From JAFGXF01 sp963732595 (lineage in GTDB: Bacteria; Chloroflexota; Anaerolineae; Anaerolineales; Anaerolineaceae): a DNA stretch of 64,000 nucleotides. This document shows, piece by piece, positions 1 through 7,771 of the stretch. The stretch is from positions 558,001 to 622,000 of the forward strand of contig CAVSZZ010000002.1 of the NCBI GenBank assembly GCA_963732595.1, read 5' to 3'. Position numbers and translations under genes: made by a program. Numbering within the stretch: position 1 is the first letter of the stretch; every line of letters begins with the position of its first letter. Below the pieces are notes generated by a model that worked only from the letters and a program-made list of their open reading frames with translations, did not search any database and had not been told where the DNA came from.

Positions 1-1103
1 ACTTCGCAACCGAACGCTGGAAGAACGAAGAAGTGCTGATGCGCGGCCTGCTCGAGGACCTCGGCTATGAAGTCATCTCCCAGGAAGCCGCCCACGATGT
101 GAAACTGCAGAACGACCAGATCGACAACATGGTGTCGCAGGGCATCAAGGGTCTGATCGTGATCGCCGAAGATGGCGATGCAGCTGTCACCTCCGTGGAC
201 AAGGCTGCGGCTGAAGGGGTGACCATCATCGCTTATGACCGCTTGATCAAGACTTCCAAGATCGCTGCCTACCTCTCCTTCAACAACGTTGAGGTTGGCC
301 GCCAGGAAGCCCTGGGCGTCATGACAGCTCTCGGTATCCCCGGCAGCACCACCTGGACCAAGGACAACCCGGCCAAGATCGTCCTGTCGGGCGGTTCCCC
401 CACCGACAACAACGCCATCCTCGTCCGCCAGGGTCAGATGGAAGTCATCCAACCCTACATCGACTCGGGCATCATCACCATCGTGGCCGATCAGTGGGTC
501 GATAACTGGGATGCTGCCACCGCCGAGAAGATGATGGAGAATATCCTCACCGCTCAGCAGAACAAGGTCGATGGTGTGATCGCCTCCAATGATGGCACGG
601 CTCTCGGTGAGCTGCAGGCCATGAAGGCCCAGGGCCTGGCTGGCATCGTCCCGATCTCCGGTCAGGATGCAACCGCCGATGGCTGCAACAGCATCGTCAA
701 GGGCGAACAAACTGTGAGTGTCTACAAGGACATCCGCCTGCTCTCCCCTATGGCTGTTGATATGCTGGATGCCTTCCTCAAGGGCAAAGCAGTCGAAGGC
801 CTTGAGAAATTCACTCTGGCCGAGTTGACGCTCGATGACACCAAGACCGGCGACGTGATGGCGAAATTCCTGCCGGTCATCCAGGTCACCAAGGACAATG
901 TCTACGACCTCATCGTGGTGAGTGGTTTCCAACCCTATGATGATGTCTATCGCGACATCCCCGCAGCGGATCGCCCACCCAAACCAGGTGAGGCGTCAGT
1001 CGAAAAGGTTAAAATTGGTCTTTCCTTCTCCGACTTCGCAACCGAACGCTGGAAGAACGAAGAAGATACTGATGCGCGGCCTGCTCGAGGACCTCGGCTA
1101 TGA
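1..1103 (+). CDS. xylF: D-xylose-type ABC transporter substrate-binding domain, copy 1 (5' end outside window)
   Basis: This is a periplasmic-binding-protein-fold domain of the XylF family, which captures a pentose outside the cell and delivers it to the XylGH importer encoded just downstream. Family hallmarks visible are GGSPTDNNA, DQWVDNWD, ASNDGTALG and ISGQDA. The frame (codons starting at position 3) is already open at the window edge, inside the domain's first strand (FATERWKNEE), so signal peptide and start are missing. There is no stop at the end of the domain. A Pro-rich linker (RPPKPGEAS) runs directly into the first residues of a second copy (KVKIGLSFSDFATERW), where the frame breaks near 1,062-1,065 and a spurious tail ends at 1,103. 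Family assignment is secure. Whether the organism makes a two-domain protein depends on that break. Confidence 0.85.
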   Translation, partial: FATERWKNEEVLMRGLLEDLGYEVISQEAAHDVKLQNDQIDNMVSQGIKGLIVIAEDGDAAVTSVDKAAAEGVTIIAYDRLIKTSKIAAYLSFNNVEVGRQEALGVMTALGIPGSTTWTKDNPAKIVLSGGSPTDNNAILVRQGQMEVIQPYIDSGIITIVADQWVDNWDAATAEKMMENILTAQQNKVDGVIASNDGTALGELQAMKAQGLAGIVPISGQDATADGCNSIVKGEQTVSVYKDIRLLSPMAVDMLDAFLKGKAVEGLEKFTLAELTLDDTKTGDVMAKFLPVIQVTKDNVYDLIVVSGFQPYDDVYRDIPAADRPPKPGEASVEKVKIGLSFSDFATERWKNEEDTDARPARGPRL

Positions 1104-2005
1104 AGTCATCTCCCAGGAAGCCGCCCACGATGTGAAACTGCAGAACGACCAGATCGACAACATGGTCACGCAGGGCATCAAGGGTCTGATCGTGATCGCC
1201 GAAGATGGCGATGCAGCTGTCACCTCCGTGGACAAGGCTGCAGCTGAAGGGGTAATCGTCATCGCTTATGACCGCTTGATCAAGACTTCCAAGATCGCTG
1301 CCTACCTCTCCTTCAACAACGTTGAGGTTGGCCGCCAGGAAGCCCTGGGCGTCATGACAGCTCTCGGTATCCCCGGCAGCACCACCTGGACCAAGGACAA
1401 CCCGGCCAAGATCGTCCTGTCGGGCGGTTCCCCCACCGACAACAACGCCATCCTCGTCCGCCAGGGTCAGATGGAAGTCATCCAACCCTACATCGACTCG
1501 GGCATCATCACGATCGTGGCCGATCAGTGGGTCGATAACTGGGATGCTGCCACCGCCGAGAAGATGATGGAGAATATCCTCACCGCTCAGCAGAACAAGG
1601 TCGATGGTGTGATCGCCTCCAATGATGGCACGGCTCTCGGTGAGCTGCAGGCCATGAAGGCCCAGGGCCTGGCTGGCATCGTCCCGATCTCCGGTCAGGA
1701 TGCAACCGCCGATGGCTGCAACAGCATCGTCAAGGGCGAACAGACTGTGAGTGTCTACAAGGACATCCGCCTGCTCTCCCCTATGGCTGTTGATATGCTG
1801 GATGCCTTATTGAAGGGCAAAGCAGTCGAAGGCCTCGAGGAATTCACCCTGGCAGAGCTGACGCTCGATGACACCAAGACAGGCACTGTTATGGCAAAGT
1901 TCCTGCCGGTCATCCAGGTCACCAAGGACAATGTCTACGACCTCATCGTGGTGAGTGGTTTCCAACCCTATGATGATGTCTATCGCGACATCCCCGCAGC
2001 GGATC
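1..2005 (+). repeat. Direct tandem repeat of about 1.03 kb (xylF domain duplication)
   Basis: Bases 1-972 align with 1,033-2,005 at a constant offset of 1,032, which becomes 1,033 after one extra base near 1,062-1,065. Identity is very high by eye. Differences cluster around the start and in the last 250 bases, for example GTGTCG against GTCACG, and TTCCTC against TTATTG. More copies could lie upstream of the window. Confidence 0.85.
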
Positions 2006-2022
2006 GACCTGCCAGACCTTAA
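1066..2022 (+). CDS. xylF: D-xylose-type substrate-binding domain, copy 2 (frame-broken from copy 1)
   Basis: A second, near-identical XylF domain of about 318 residues starts in the +1 frame after the break and ends IPAADRPARP-stop. It has no start codon context, ribosome binding site or signal peptide of its own. It therefore makes sense only as the C-terminal half of a fusion with copy 1. Removing one base from the GAAG at 1,062-1,065 restores a continuous two-domain reading frame (NEE-ILMRG, against NEE-VLMRG in copy 1). A 103-base gap with a hairpin separates it from the ATPase gene. The alternative is a genuine pseudogene half or an assembly duplication. The copies differ by scattered substitutions, mostly in their 3' thirds, which argues against a pure assembly artefact. 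Confidence 0.75.
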   Translation: MLMRGLLEDLGYEVISQEAAHDVKLQNDQIDNMVTQGIKGLIVIAEDGDAAVTSVDKAAAEGVIVIAYDRLIKTSKIAAYLSFNNVEVGRQEALGVMTALGIPGSTTWTKDNPAKIVLSGGSPTDNNAILVRQGQMEVIQPYIDSGIITIVADQWVDNWDAATAEKMMENILTAQQNKVDGVIASNDGTALGELQAMKAQGLAGIVPISGQDATADGCNSIVKGEQTVSVYKDIRLLSPMAVDMLDALLKGKAVEGLEEFTLAELTLDDTKTGTVMAKFLPVIQVTKDNVYDLIVVSGFQPYDDVYRDIPAADRPARP

Positions 2023-2042
2023 TACGAAAACATCTCGCTCCT

Positions 2043-2075
2043 ATTCCCGGCCTCCGCATACTGGAGGCCGGGAAT
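2043..2075 (+). terminator. Intercistronic hairpin between xylF and xylG
   Basis: A perfect 13-bp stem (ATTCCCGGCCTCC, 2043-2055, with its complement at 2063-2075) has a 7-base loop and is not followed by a clear T-run. It lies between the binding-protein gene and the ATPase gene. In many ABC operons such a hairpin stabilises or attenuates mRNA so that the binding protein is made in excess. That role is inferred here. Confidence 0.6.
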
Positions 2076-2131
2076 GTCATATAATTGCATCTGAGTTATG
2101 AAATCCTTTAGAATGACCTGAGGAAATGTTC

Positions 2132-3679
2132 ATGGAAAACAATGTCATTCTCGAATTCAAGAATGTAACCAAAAAATTCCCCGGTATCACTGCCCTGGAT
2201 AGTGTTTCCTTTTCCGTTCAGCGGGGAGAGATCCATGGGATCTGTGGTGAGAACGGTGCGGGGAAGTCTACCCTGATGAAGATCCTGGCCGGTGTATATC
2301 CCTGGGGCACTTATGAAGGTCAGGTCCTGTATAACGGGCAGGAATTAAAACTGGTCGATCGATCGATCCACCAGGCGGTAGAAAAAGGCATAGCCATCGT
2401 CTACCAGGAATTAACTTTGGTACCCAGCATCACAGTCGGTGAAAACATTTACCTCGGTAAGGAGCCTGTAAAAACAGGCATCATCAATTGGGACAAACTC
2501 TATGCTGACAGCCAGGAGGTATTGGAGAAATACCACCTTGACGTCCAGGCCAGGAGTCTCGTTCGTCATCTGGGTGTGGGCAAAATGCAAATGACCGAAA
2601 TTGCCAAGGCGTTATCGGAGAATGCCAAAATATTGATTTTGGACGAACCCACCAGCGCGTTATCAGAGGCGGAAACCGACCAATTGATGGACATCCTGCG
2701 CGGTCTTAAAAAGCACGGGGTGACCTGCATTTATATCAGTCATAAACTGGACGAGTTCTTTAAGATCACGGATTCGATCACTGTATTGCGGGATGGCAAG
2801 ATGATCATCACTGAACCCACCAAGAAATTGACTGTGGAAACCCTGGTCAAGCACATGGTCGGGCGGGAAATGAAGGAGCGCTTCCCGAAGGGCAACCGCA
2901 AGCCTGGTGATGTCATACTTGAAGTGGAAGATTTGCACGCCCAACACCCCCAGGATAGCTCGGATGAGATCCTTAAGGGCGTCAGCTTTAATTTGCGGCG
3001 TGGTGAGATCTTGGGCATCGCCGGTTTGATGGGCTCCGGACGCACAGAACTGGTGATGACCCTATTCGGTGAGTATGGCAAGATCACTCAGGGAAAAATA
3101 AAAATGGAAGGCCGAGAGATCAAGATTAAGAGCTCAAGGCAAGCCATGTTGTATGGCATCAGCCTGGTGCCTGAAAATCGGAAGTTACATGGATTGGTAG
3201 CAATCCAATCCATCTTACGTAATATTTCCCTCGCCAATCTTGGACGCTTTTCCTCCTGGTTCCGGATCAATGATAGCGCCGAGTTGAAAGAAAGTACCGA
3301 GTATGCCAAGAGTATTTCAATTAAAGCGCCCAACCTGAATGCCATGGCAGAATCACTCTCCGGTGGCAACCAGCAAAAAGTAGTCATCGCCAAGTGGCTG
3401 ATGTCGCAACCTAAGGTATTAATCATGGACGACCCCACCCGTGGCATCGATGTGGGTACAAAATTCGAAATCTACAAGATCATGAACAATCTTGCCGAAA
3501 AAGGGATTGCCATTATCATGATCTCCAGCGACCTGCAAGAAGTGCTGGGCATGAGTGACCGGATCATGGTTATGTGCGAAAACCATTCAGTCCGCACACT
3601 CAGCAAATCCGAAGCCACACAGGAGAAGATCATGGCGCTGGCAACCGGCACAGAATTCCAACCTGTACTCGAAAGGTGA
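2132..3679 (+). CDS. xylG: Sugar (xylose-type) ABC transporter ATP-binding protein, two ABC domains
   Basis: This 515-residue double ATPase energises the pentose importer at the inner face of the membrane. Domain 1 has Walker A GENGAGKST (about residues 39-47) and Walker B ILILDEPTSAL. Domain 2 has the degenerate Walker A typical of RbsA/XylG (GLMGSGRTE), a canonical signature LSGGNQQK, and DDPTRGID in place of the usual DEPTRGID. The ATG at 2,132 is preferred over 2,126 because AGGA at 2,121-2,124 then has a 7-base spacing. The gene lies between xylF and xylH (5-base gap), so the three form one operon. Sugar specificity is inferred from the XylF partner. Confidence 0.9.
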   Translation: MENNVILEFKNVTKKFPGITALDSVSFSVQRGEIHGICGENGAGKSTLMKILAGVYPWGTYEGQVLYNGQELKLVDRSIHQAVEKGIAIVYQELTLVPSITVGENIYLGKEPVKTGIINWDKLYADSQEVLEKYHLDVQARSLVRHLGVGKMQMTEIAKALSENAKILILDEPTSALSEAETDQLMDILRGLKKHGVTCIYISHKLDEFFKITDSITVLRDGKMIITEPTKKLTVETLVKHMVGREMKERFPKGNRKPGDVILEVEDLHAQHPQDSSDEILKGVSFNLRRGEILGIAGLMGSGRTELVMTLFGEYGKITQGKIKMEGREIKIKSSRQAMLYGISLVPENRKLHGLVAIQSILRNISLANLGRFSSWFRINDSAELKESTEYAKSISIKAPNLNAMAESLSGGNQQKVVIAKWLMSQPKVLIMDDPTRGIDVGTKFEIYKIMNNLAEKGIAIIMISSDLQEVLGMSDRIMVMCENHSVRTLSKSEATQEKIMALATGTEFQPVLER

Positions 3680-3684
3680 ACCCT

Positions 3685-4896
3685 ATGACCAAGTCGACCG
3701 CGTCAATCCCAACAACGACCAAGAAAGAATCCTCTCAATTCGGCCAGGCAATACGGAACAATCTCCAGACTTATGCTCTGGTCCTCGCTATGATCGCCAT
3801 CTGGATACTCTTCTTCATCCAAACGGATGGTATTTACCTGTCGCCCCAAAATTTTTCAAACCTTTTTCGCCAGATGACCATCACCGCCATCATGTCAGTC
3901 GGCATGGTACTGGTGATCGTGGCCGGGCATATTGATCTCTCCGTCGGTAAACTGGCCGGATATGTTTCCGTTATCGTTGCGTATTTTCAGGCATACTTCT
4001 GGGCTGAGCATCTACCCGATGCACCGGCGCTGCTCACCACGGCCCTTTCTGTACTTATCGGGATGGCGGTGGGAACTTTGTATGGGGTTGTCCAGGGCTG
4101 GATCATCGCCTACTTGCGCGTACCCTCCTTCATTACGACCCTGGGCAGTATGTGGATCCTGAACGGTTTGATCCTCATAGCCACAGTCGGCAAGACGATC
4201 CCTGCCAACCAGCCACTTTTTTCTGTGATCGCTCAAGCTTACATCCCAAAAACAACCGGCTGGATCATCGCCGGCATCGTCGCGGTGGTGTTATTCATCA
4301 CGATGTTTATGAGCCGGCGGCGTAAAATGAAATATGGCATTTCCCTCTCCCCGCTATGGCAAGACCTGTTGAAAACAGTCCTCATGGCCGGCTTGGTGCT
4401 CGGGTATGTCTATTATGTCAATGTGTATAAGGGCATTCAAAACCCAGTCATGATCCTGATCATTATTGTCGTCATCTTCTCCTATATTGCAAATAACACC
4501 AAGCTGGGGCGCTACACCTATGCCATTGGCGGCAATCGAGAGGCCGCCCGGTTATCCGGTATCAACATCCGCGGCAACACATTCACGATCTTTGTTCTGA
4601 TGGGTTTCCTGTGCGGTGTATCCGGTGTGGTGATGGCTTCCTACGTGGGTTACGGCACGATCGCGGCTGGAGGTGGCTATGAACTCTTCGCGATCGCAGC
4701 CTGTATCCTGGGAGGTACCTCCACTCTTGGCGGGGTCGGCACCATCTTTGGTGCAATGATCGGATCCTTGATCATTACCAGCCTCACCAATGGCCTGCAG
4801 ATCATGAACGTGCCATCGGCCTGGCAATATGTCATTTCTGGCGCGGTGCTTGTGTTCGCTGTAGCAGCTGACATGTTCCTGAAGAAGAATAAGTAG
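3685..4896 (+). CDS. xylH: Sugar (xylose-type) ABC transporter permease
   Basis: A 403-residue polytopic membrane protein of the BPD_transp_2 family forms the channel of the importer. Roughly ten hydrophobic segments are visible, starting with LVLAMIAIWILFF, and the family-typical stretch GHIDLSVGKLAGYV follows the second. The C-terminal half carries the EAA-like cytoplasmic segment with GGNREAARLSGI. I chose the ATG at 3,685, 5 bases after the xylG stop. The frame is open further upstream, but those codons overlap xylG and encode no sensible membrane start. The hydrophilic N-terminus (residues 1-30) is a little long for the family. It is the last gene of the operon, followed by a strong hairpin. 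Confidence 0.9.
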   Translation: MTKSTASIPTTTKKESSQFGQAIRNNLQTYALVLAMIAIWILFFIQTDGIYLSPQNFSNLFRQMTITAIMSVGMVLVIVAGHIDLSVGKLAGYVSVIVAYFQAYFWAEHLPDAPALLTTALSVLIGMAVGTLYGVVQGWIIAYLRVPSFITTLGSMWILNGLILIATVGKTIPANQPLFSVIAQAYIPKTTGWIIAGIVAVVLFITMFMSRRRKMKYGISLSPLWQDLLKTVLMAGLVLGYVYYVNVYKGIQNPVMILIIIVVIFSYIANNTKLGRYTYAIGGNREAARLSGINIRGNTFTIFVLMGFLCGVSGVVMASYVGYGTIAAGGGYELFAIAACILGGTSTLGGVGTIFGAMIGSLIITSLTNGLQIMNVPSAWQYVISGAVLVFAVAADMFLKKNK

Positions 4897-4956
4897 ATCA
4901 ATCAAATATTTACGTTCGTTTCACCTCTTAGGTTCAATATCAGGTGATACCCTTAT

Positions 4957-4989
4957 GAACCCCGGCCTTTTCGAGCAAGGCCGGGGTTC
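4957..4989 (+). terminator. Hairpin terminator after the xylFGH operon
   Basis: A perfect 13-bp inverted repeat (GAACCCCGGCCTT, 4957-4969, pairing with 4977-4989) has a 7-base loop and starts 60 bases after the xylH stop. The tail is only weakly T-rich (ACCTTTCC), so termination may be partial. Confidence 0.55.
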
Positions 4990-5164
4990 AACCTTTCCAT
5001 GAAAGTAAATTCGCCTTTCATGAATTTCAATATATATAATAATCATTCAAGCAATTCTTTCAAATAACGCGAACATACTGGCAGTCACTCGATCGACTGA
5101 CCTTATCCGTATGGGATCACTTGGTATAAATAATCAGACTGGATAATTCTGGGAGATAAATACA

Positions 5165-5318
5165 ATGGCAGCCACATTCACTCGAATGCTTGGAAAATCA
5201 GGGATCGAAGTCAGTGCCATCGGTATGGGATGCTGTGCGATCGGTGGACCCTGGACAAATTGAAAATACCGGGAGCATACGATCCATCTACCAGTGTTTA
5301 TCGTTAACAGCGTATGTG
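5165..5318 (+). pseudogene. Aldo/keto reductase N-terminal remnant
   Basis: A short frame from the ATG at 5,165 reads MAATFTRMLGKSGIEVSAIG, then MGCCAIGGPWTN and a stop. The RxLGxSGIEVSxIGxGCxxIGGPW pattern is the N-terminus of bacterial aldo/keto reductases (NADPH-dependent carbonyl reductases of about 300-330 residues). In the next frame the following residues (SIRSIYQCLSL) still resemble the AKR segment ESIRAIHxALxLG. All similarity then ends where the convergent peptidase gene finishes at 5,319. At most 50 residues survive, so this is a truncated relic. A plausible start context and an upstream gap suggest the promoter may persist. The call rests on motif memory, not an alignment. Confidence 0.6.
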
Positions 5319-7124
5319 CTAAATCTCGCAGTATCGATCCACGCGTTTCCCGATGATACTCAAGCTATCCTGCCAGAAAGCCTTGGTGCGGATATCAATC
5401 CCAAAGCGCGCTGCCAGGTCAGCAGCATAAGCCTCACCGGTGCTGGCCAGCAGGTCTTTGTAATCCGGGACGAATGCTGCGCCTCTCTTCTGGTAGATGG
5501 CATACAATCCGGTACCAAAAAGCAATCCAAAGGCATAAGGGAAATTATAGAAAGAGAGCCCGGCAGAGTAGTAATGCGGTTTCCAGGTCCACATCCATTT
5601 CTGCAGATACTTCTCGTCCAAACCATCCCCAAATGTGGATTTTTGAGCTTTGAGCATGATCTCGCACAACTCATCCGCGCCCAATTCGGATTTCTCCCTT
5701 CTTTCAAAGACCTCCTTCTCGAACAGGAAGCGTGAATAGATATCCACGATGACCTGGGAATCGCCAAGCAATTGCGATTCCAGAATGGCCAATTCTTCCT
5801 GGGGGTTCTTAACCTTCAGGAGAGCAGCCTCTGATACGATCGTTTCACACATGATGGATGCTGTTTCAGCCAGGGTCATGGGTGTGAATTTCTGGATCTC
5901 TGTCTTGCCAGCTTGGACGGCGCAATCGTTATGGAATCCGTGACCCAGTTCGTGGGCAAGCGTGAAGACTGTATCCAGCGATCCGTCAAAATTAGATAAA
6001 ATACGCGATTCGCTCACACCAGGCACATCCATGCAGAAGGCGCCACCGCGTTTTCCATCACGCATCTCAGCATCGATCCAGTGATGAGTGAAAGCACGCT
6101 CAGCAAACGCCTGAAGGTCGGGTGAGAATTTACCAAAATTCTCGAGCACAAATTCCTGTGCGTTAGTGAAGGAATAGGTGGTGGATGTCGCTCCAACCGG
6201 AGCATACAAATTCCACCAGGGCAATTGCGCCTGGCCGAATCGTCTTGCCTTGGCTTTAAAGTAACGGCGGAACAAGGGGAATGAGTCTTTCATCGCCTCG
6301 AGCATCGCTTCGAGCGTGGGGCGGTCAATGCGAGCTGCGTCTATGGCACTGTGAACGGCATCCGTGCGCCCACGGTGGTGATTGAGCGTATTTACCTCCC
6401 CCTTGATGCCATTCATGGCGGAGGCCAGAGGTTCTTTTACTGATTCCCAAATCTTGTTTTCTGCCTCATATCCCCGCCGGCGGATATCTTCCACCGGGTG
6501 GGATCGCAGGTTGATGATTGCAGTAATGGGCATCTTTTGGACCTTACCATCCAGATCAAAATCAAGGCTGAGCTGAGAGGTGATAGTCCCCTGCATCTTC
6601 CCCCAAGCGTTGCCGCCGGACAGGGTCAACTCGGCAGCCAGCATCTCTTCAGGCTCAGACATGAGGAACTTGCTTTGCCTGGCCGCTTCATTGAGATAAA
6701 ACTCGTGTGCCCTGGTAACGGAGTTTAATGAGACGAATTCAGGCAGGCGACGCGAGACCTTGCCGATCCAGGCTCGGGCCTGCACTTCAAGTTTATCGAC
6801 ATCCACCAGCACCTGCTCCAGTTCGGATTGTTTCTTTAACGCTTCCTGATCGTAGGAGTTGGTTGAAACGAACGATTCAACGTACGCTCGCAAGGTGCCA
6901 GCCACCAGCAGGATGGCATTATAGCGGTCGATCAAGGTTCCGGCCAAATCGGCAAGCTCCGCAGGCGCTGTCGCCTCCCCGGTTTTCGCAACCTTTCCAG
7001 TGATGAAGTCACCCTGTTCAGCGATCAGCTTTTTGAGTTTGGCCAGATCCGCTGCATATTCCTTGGATGCAAGCGCAGGATACACATTTGTCAGATCCCA
7101 GCGCGGAGGGGTTTCTTTTAGCAT
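5319..7124 (-). CDS. pepF: Oligoendopeptidase F, M3 family metallopeptidase
   Basis: A 601-residue cytosolic zinc peptidase that trims short peptides. The zinc site is HELGHGFH at about residue 390 (two His plus the catalytic Glu), and a downstream Glu in the stretch beginning MTLAETASIMCE supplies the third ligand. The N-terminal helical domain (RWDLTNVYP start) and the C-terminal YFYNFPYAFG-type motif (here SFYNFPYAFGLLFG) match the M3B family, and the length is normal. AAGGAG lies 6 bases before the ATG. The gene is followed by dCMP deaminase upstream on the same strand with a 34-base gap. Specificity within M3B cannot be told from sequence. Confidence 0.93.
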   Translation of the reverse strand: MLKETPPRWDLTNVYPALASKEYAADLAKLKKLIAEQGDFITGKVAKTGEATAPAELADLAGTLIDRYNAILLVAGTLRAYVESFVSTNSYDQEALKKQSELEQVLVDVDKLEVQARAWIGKVSRRLPEFVSLNSVTRAHEFYLNEAARQSKFLMSEPEEMLAAELTLSGGNAWGKMQGTITSQLSLDFDLDGKVQKMPITAIINLRSHPVEDIRRRGYEAENKIWESVKEPLASAMNGIKGEVNTLNHHRGRTDAVHSAIDAARIDRPTLEAMLEAMKDSFPLFRRYFKAKARRFGQAQLPWWNLYAPVGATSTTYSFTNAQEFVLENFGKFSPDLQAFAERAFTHHWIDAEMRDGKRGGAFCMDVPGVSESRILSNFDGSLDTVFTLAHELGHGFHNDCAVQAGKTEIQKFTPMTLAETASIMCETIVSEAALLKVKNPQEELAILESQLLGDSQVIVDIYSRFLFEKEVFERREKSELGADELCEIMLKAQKSTFGDGLDEKYLQKWMWTWKPHYYSAGLSFYNFPYAFGLLFGTGLYAIYQKRGAAFVPDYKDLLASTGEAYAADLAARFGIDIRTKAFWQDSLSIIGKRVDRYCEI

Positions 7125-7158
7125 AACTTCTCCTTAATCATTTTGCTTCAGTGTCTTT

Positions 7159-7599
7159 TCAAGAATTGTCATTGGGATTATATACCAGGTCATTGATCTC
7201 AACCTGAGCAGTGCGAAGGAACTCCAATGCGTTTTCATCCGGCCGGTAAGCAACATGATAAACCAGACGGGTCATACCGGCATTGATTAATACCTTGGTA
7301 CAGTTGATACATGGAAAATGAGTCACATAACAGGTGCAACCACGCGTGGAAATGCCATGCAGGGCTGCCTGGATGATGGCATTGGTCTCGGCATGAATGG
7401 TTCGGATGCAATGACCTTCAACCATCAAATGGCCGACTTCATCGCAGTGCGGTTGGCCAGCCGGTGACCCATTGAAACCGGTGGTCAGGATGCGTTTTTC
7501 GAGTACCAGCACACAACCCACAAAGGCGCGGTCACAGGTACTGCGCTCTGAGACAGCATAAGCGATTTTCATAAAATAAGAATCCCATTCTGGTCGCAT
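7159..7599 (-). CDS. dCMP deaminase (ComEB-like cytidine/deoxycytidylate deaminase)
   Basis: A 146-residue zinc deaminase converting dCMP to dUMP, the entry to dTMP synthesis. The zinc-binding HAE motif (IRTIHAETNAI) and the second half-site PCINC are both present, with CDRAFVGCVLV in the N-terminal part as in dCMP deaminases. Length is typical. A GGAGG lies close to the ATG, and the sequence GGACCTCC around it is self-complementary. The gene is co-directional with pepF, 34 bases apart, probably one transcript. ComEB-type competence function is not implied. Confidence 0.92.
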   Translation of the reverse strand: MRPEWDSYFMKIAYAVSERSTCDRAFVGCVLVLEKRILTTGFNGSPAGQPHCDEVGHLMVEGHCIRTIHAETNAIIQAALHGISTRGCTCYVTHFPCINCTKVLINAGMTRLVYHVAYRPDENALEFLRTAQVEINDLVYNPNDNS

Positions 7600-7676
7600 A
7601 GGAGGTCCTCCATTGGATAAGTCAAATTATATCCAGGTAAGCTTATGTTTGGTGAATCGTGTTGGGCAAGAATAAC

Positions 7677-7705
7677 AGTACCGGAGCCTGTTTTGCTCCG
7701 GTACT
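7677..7705 (-). terminator. Hairpin terminator downstream of the M23 peptidase gene
   Basis: A perfect 11-bp stem (AGTACCGGAGC, 7677-7687, with 7695-7705) has a 7-base loop and lies 67 bases past the stop of the gene at 7,772-8,689. Minus-strand reading continues into a mixed T-rich tail (TGTTATTCTT). Confidence 0.6.
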
Positions 7706-7771
7706 TTCTGGTGGCATTTATCCCAATTTATGATTCGTGGTCCGACTGGTCAAAGAGGATCTATCACAGCA

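Noticed and set aside
922..1065. A separate start codon for the second xylF copy at 922
   Set aside because: That frame before 1,066 is the wrong frame of copy 1 and encodes no signal peptide. The domain begins only after the break.
1009..1485. A 158-residue minus-strand open frame
   Set aside because: Antisense to the xylF repeat; not supported by motif or start context.
5190..5735. A 181-residue plus-strand open frame overlapping pepF
   Set aside because: Beyond the first 45 codons it is only antisense to the peptidase. Those first codons are the frame-shifted rest of the aldo/keto reductase remnant.
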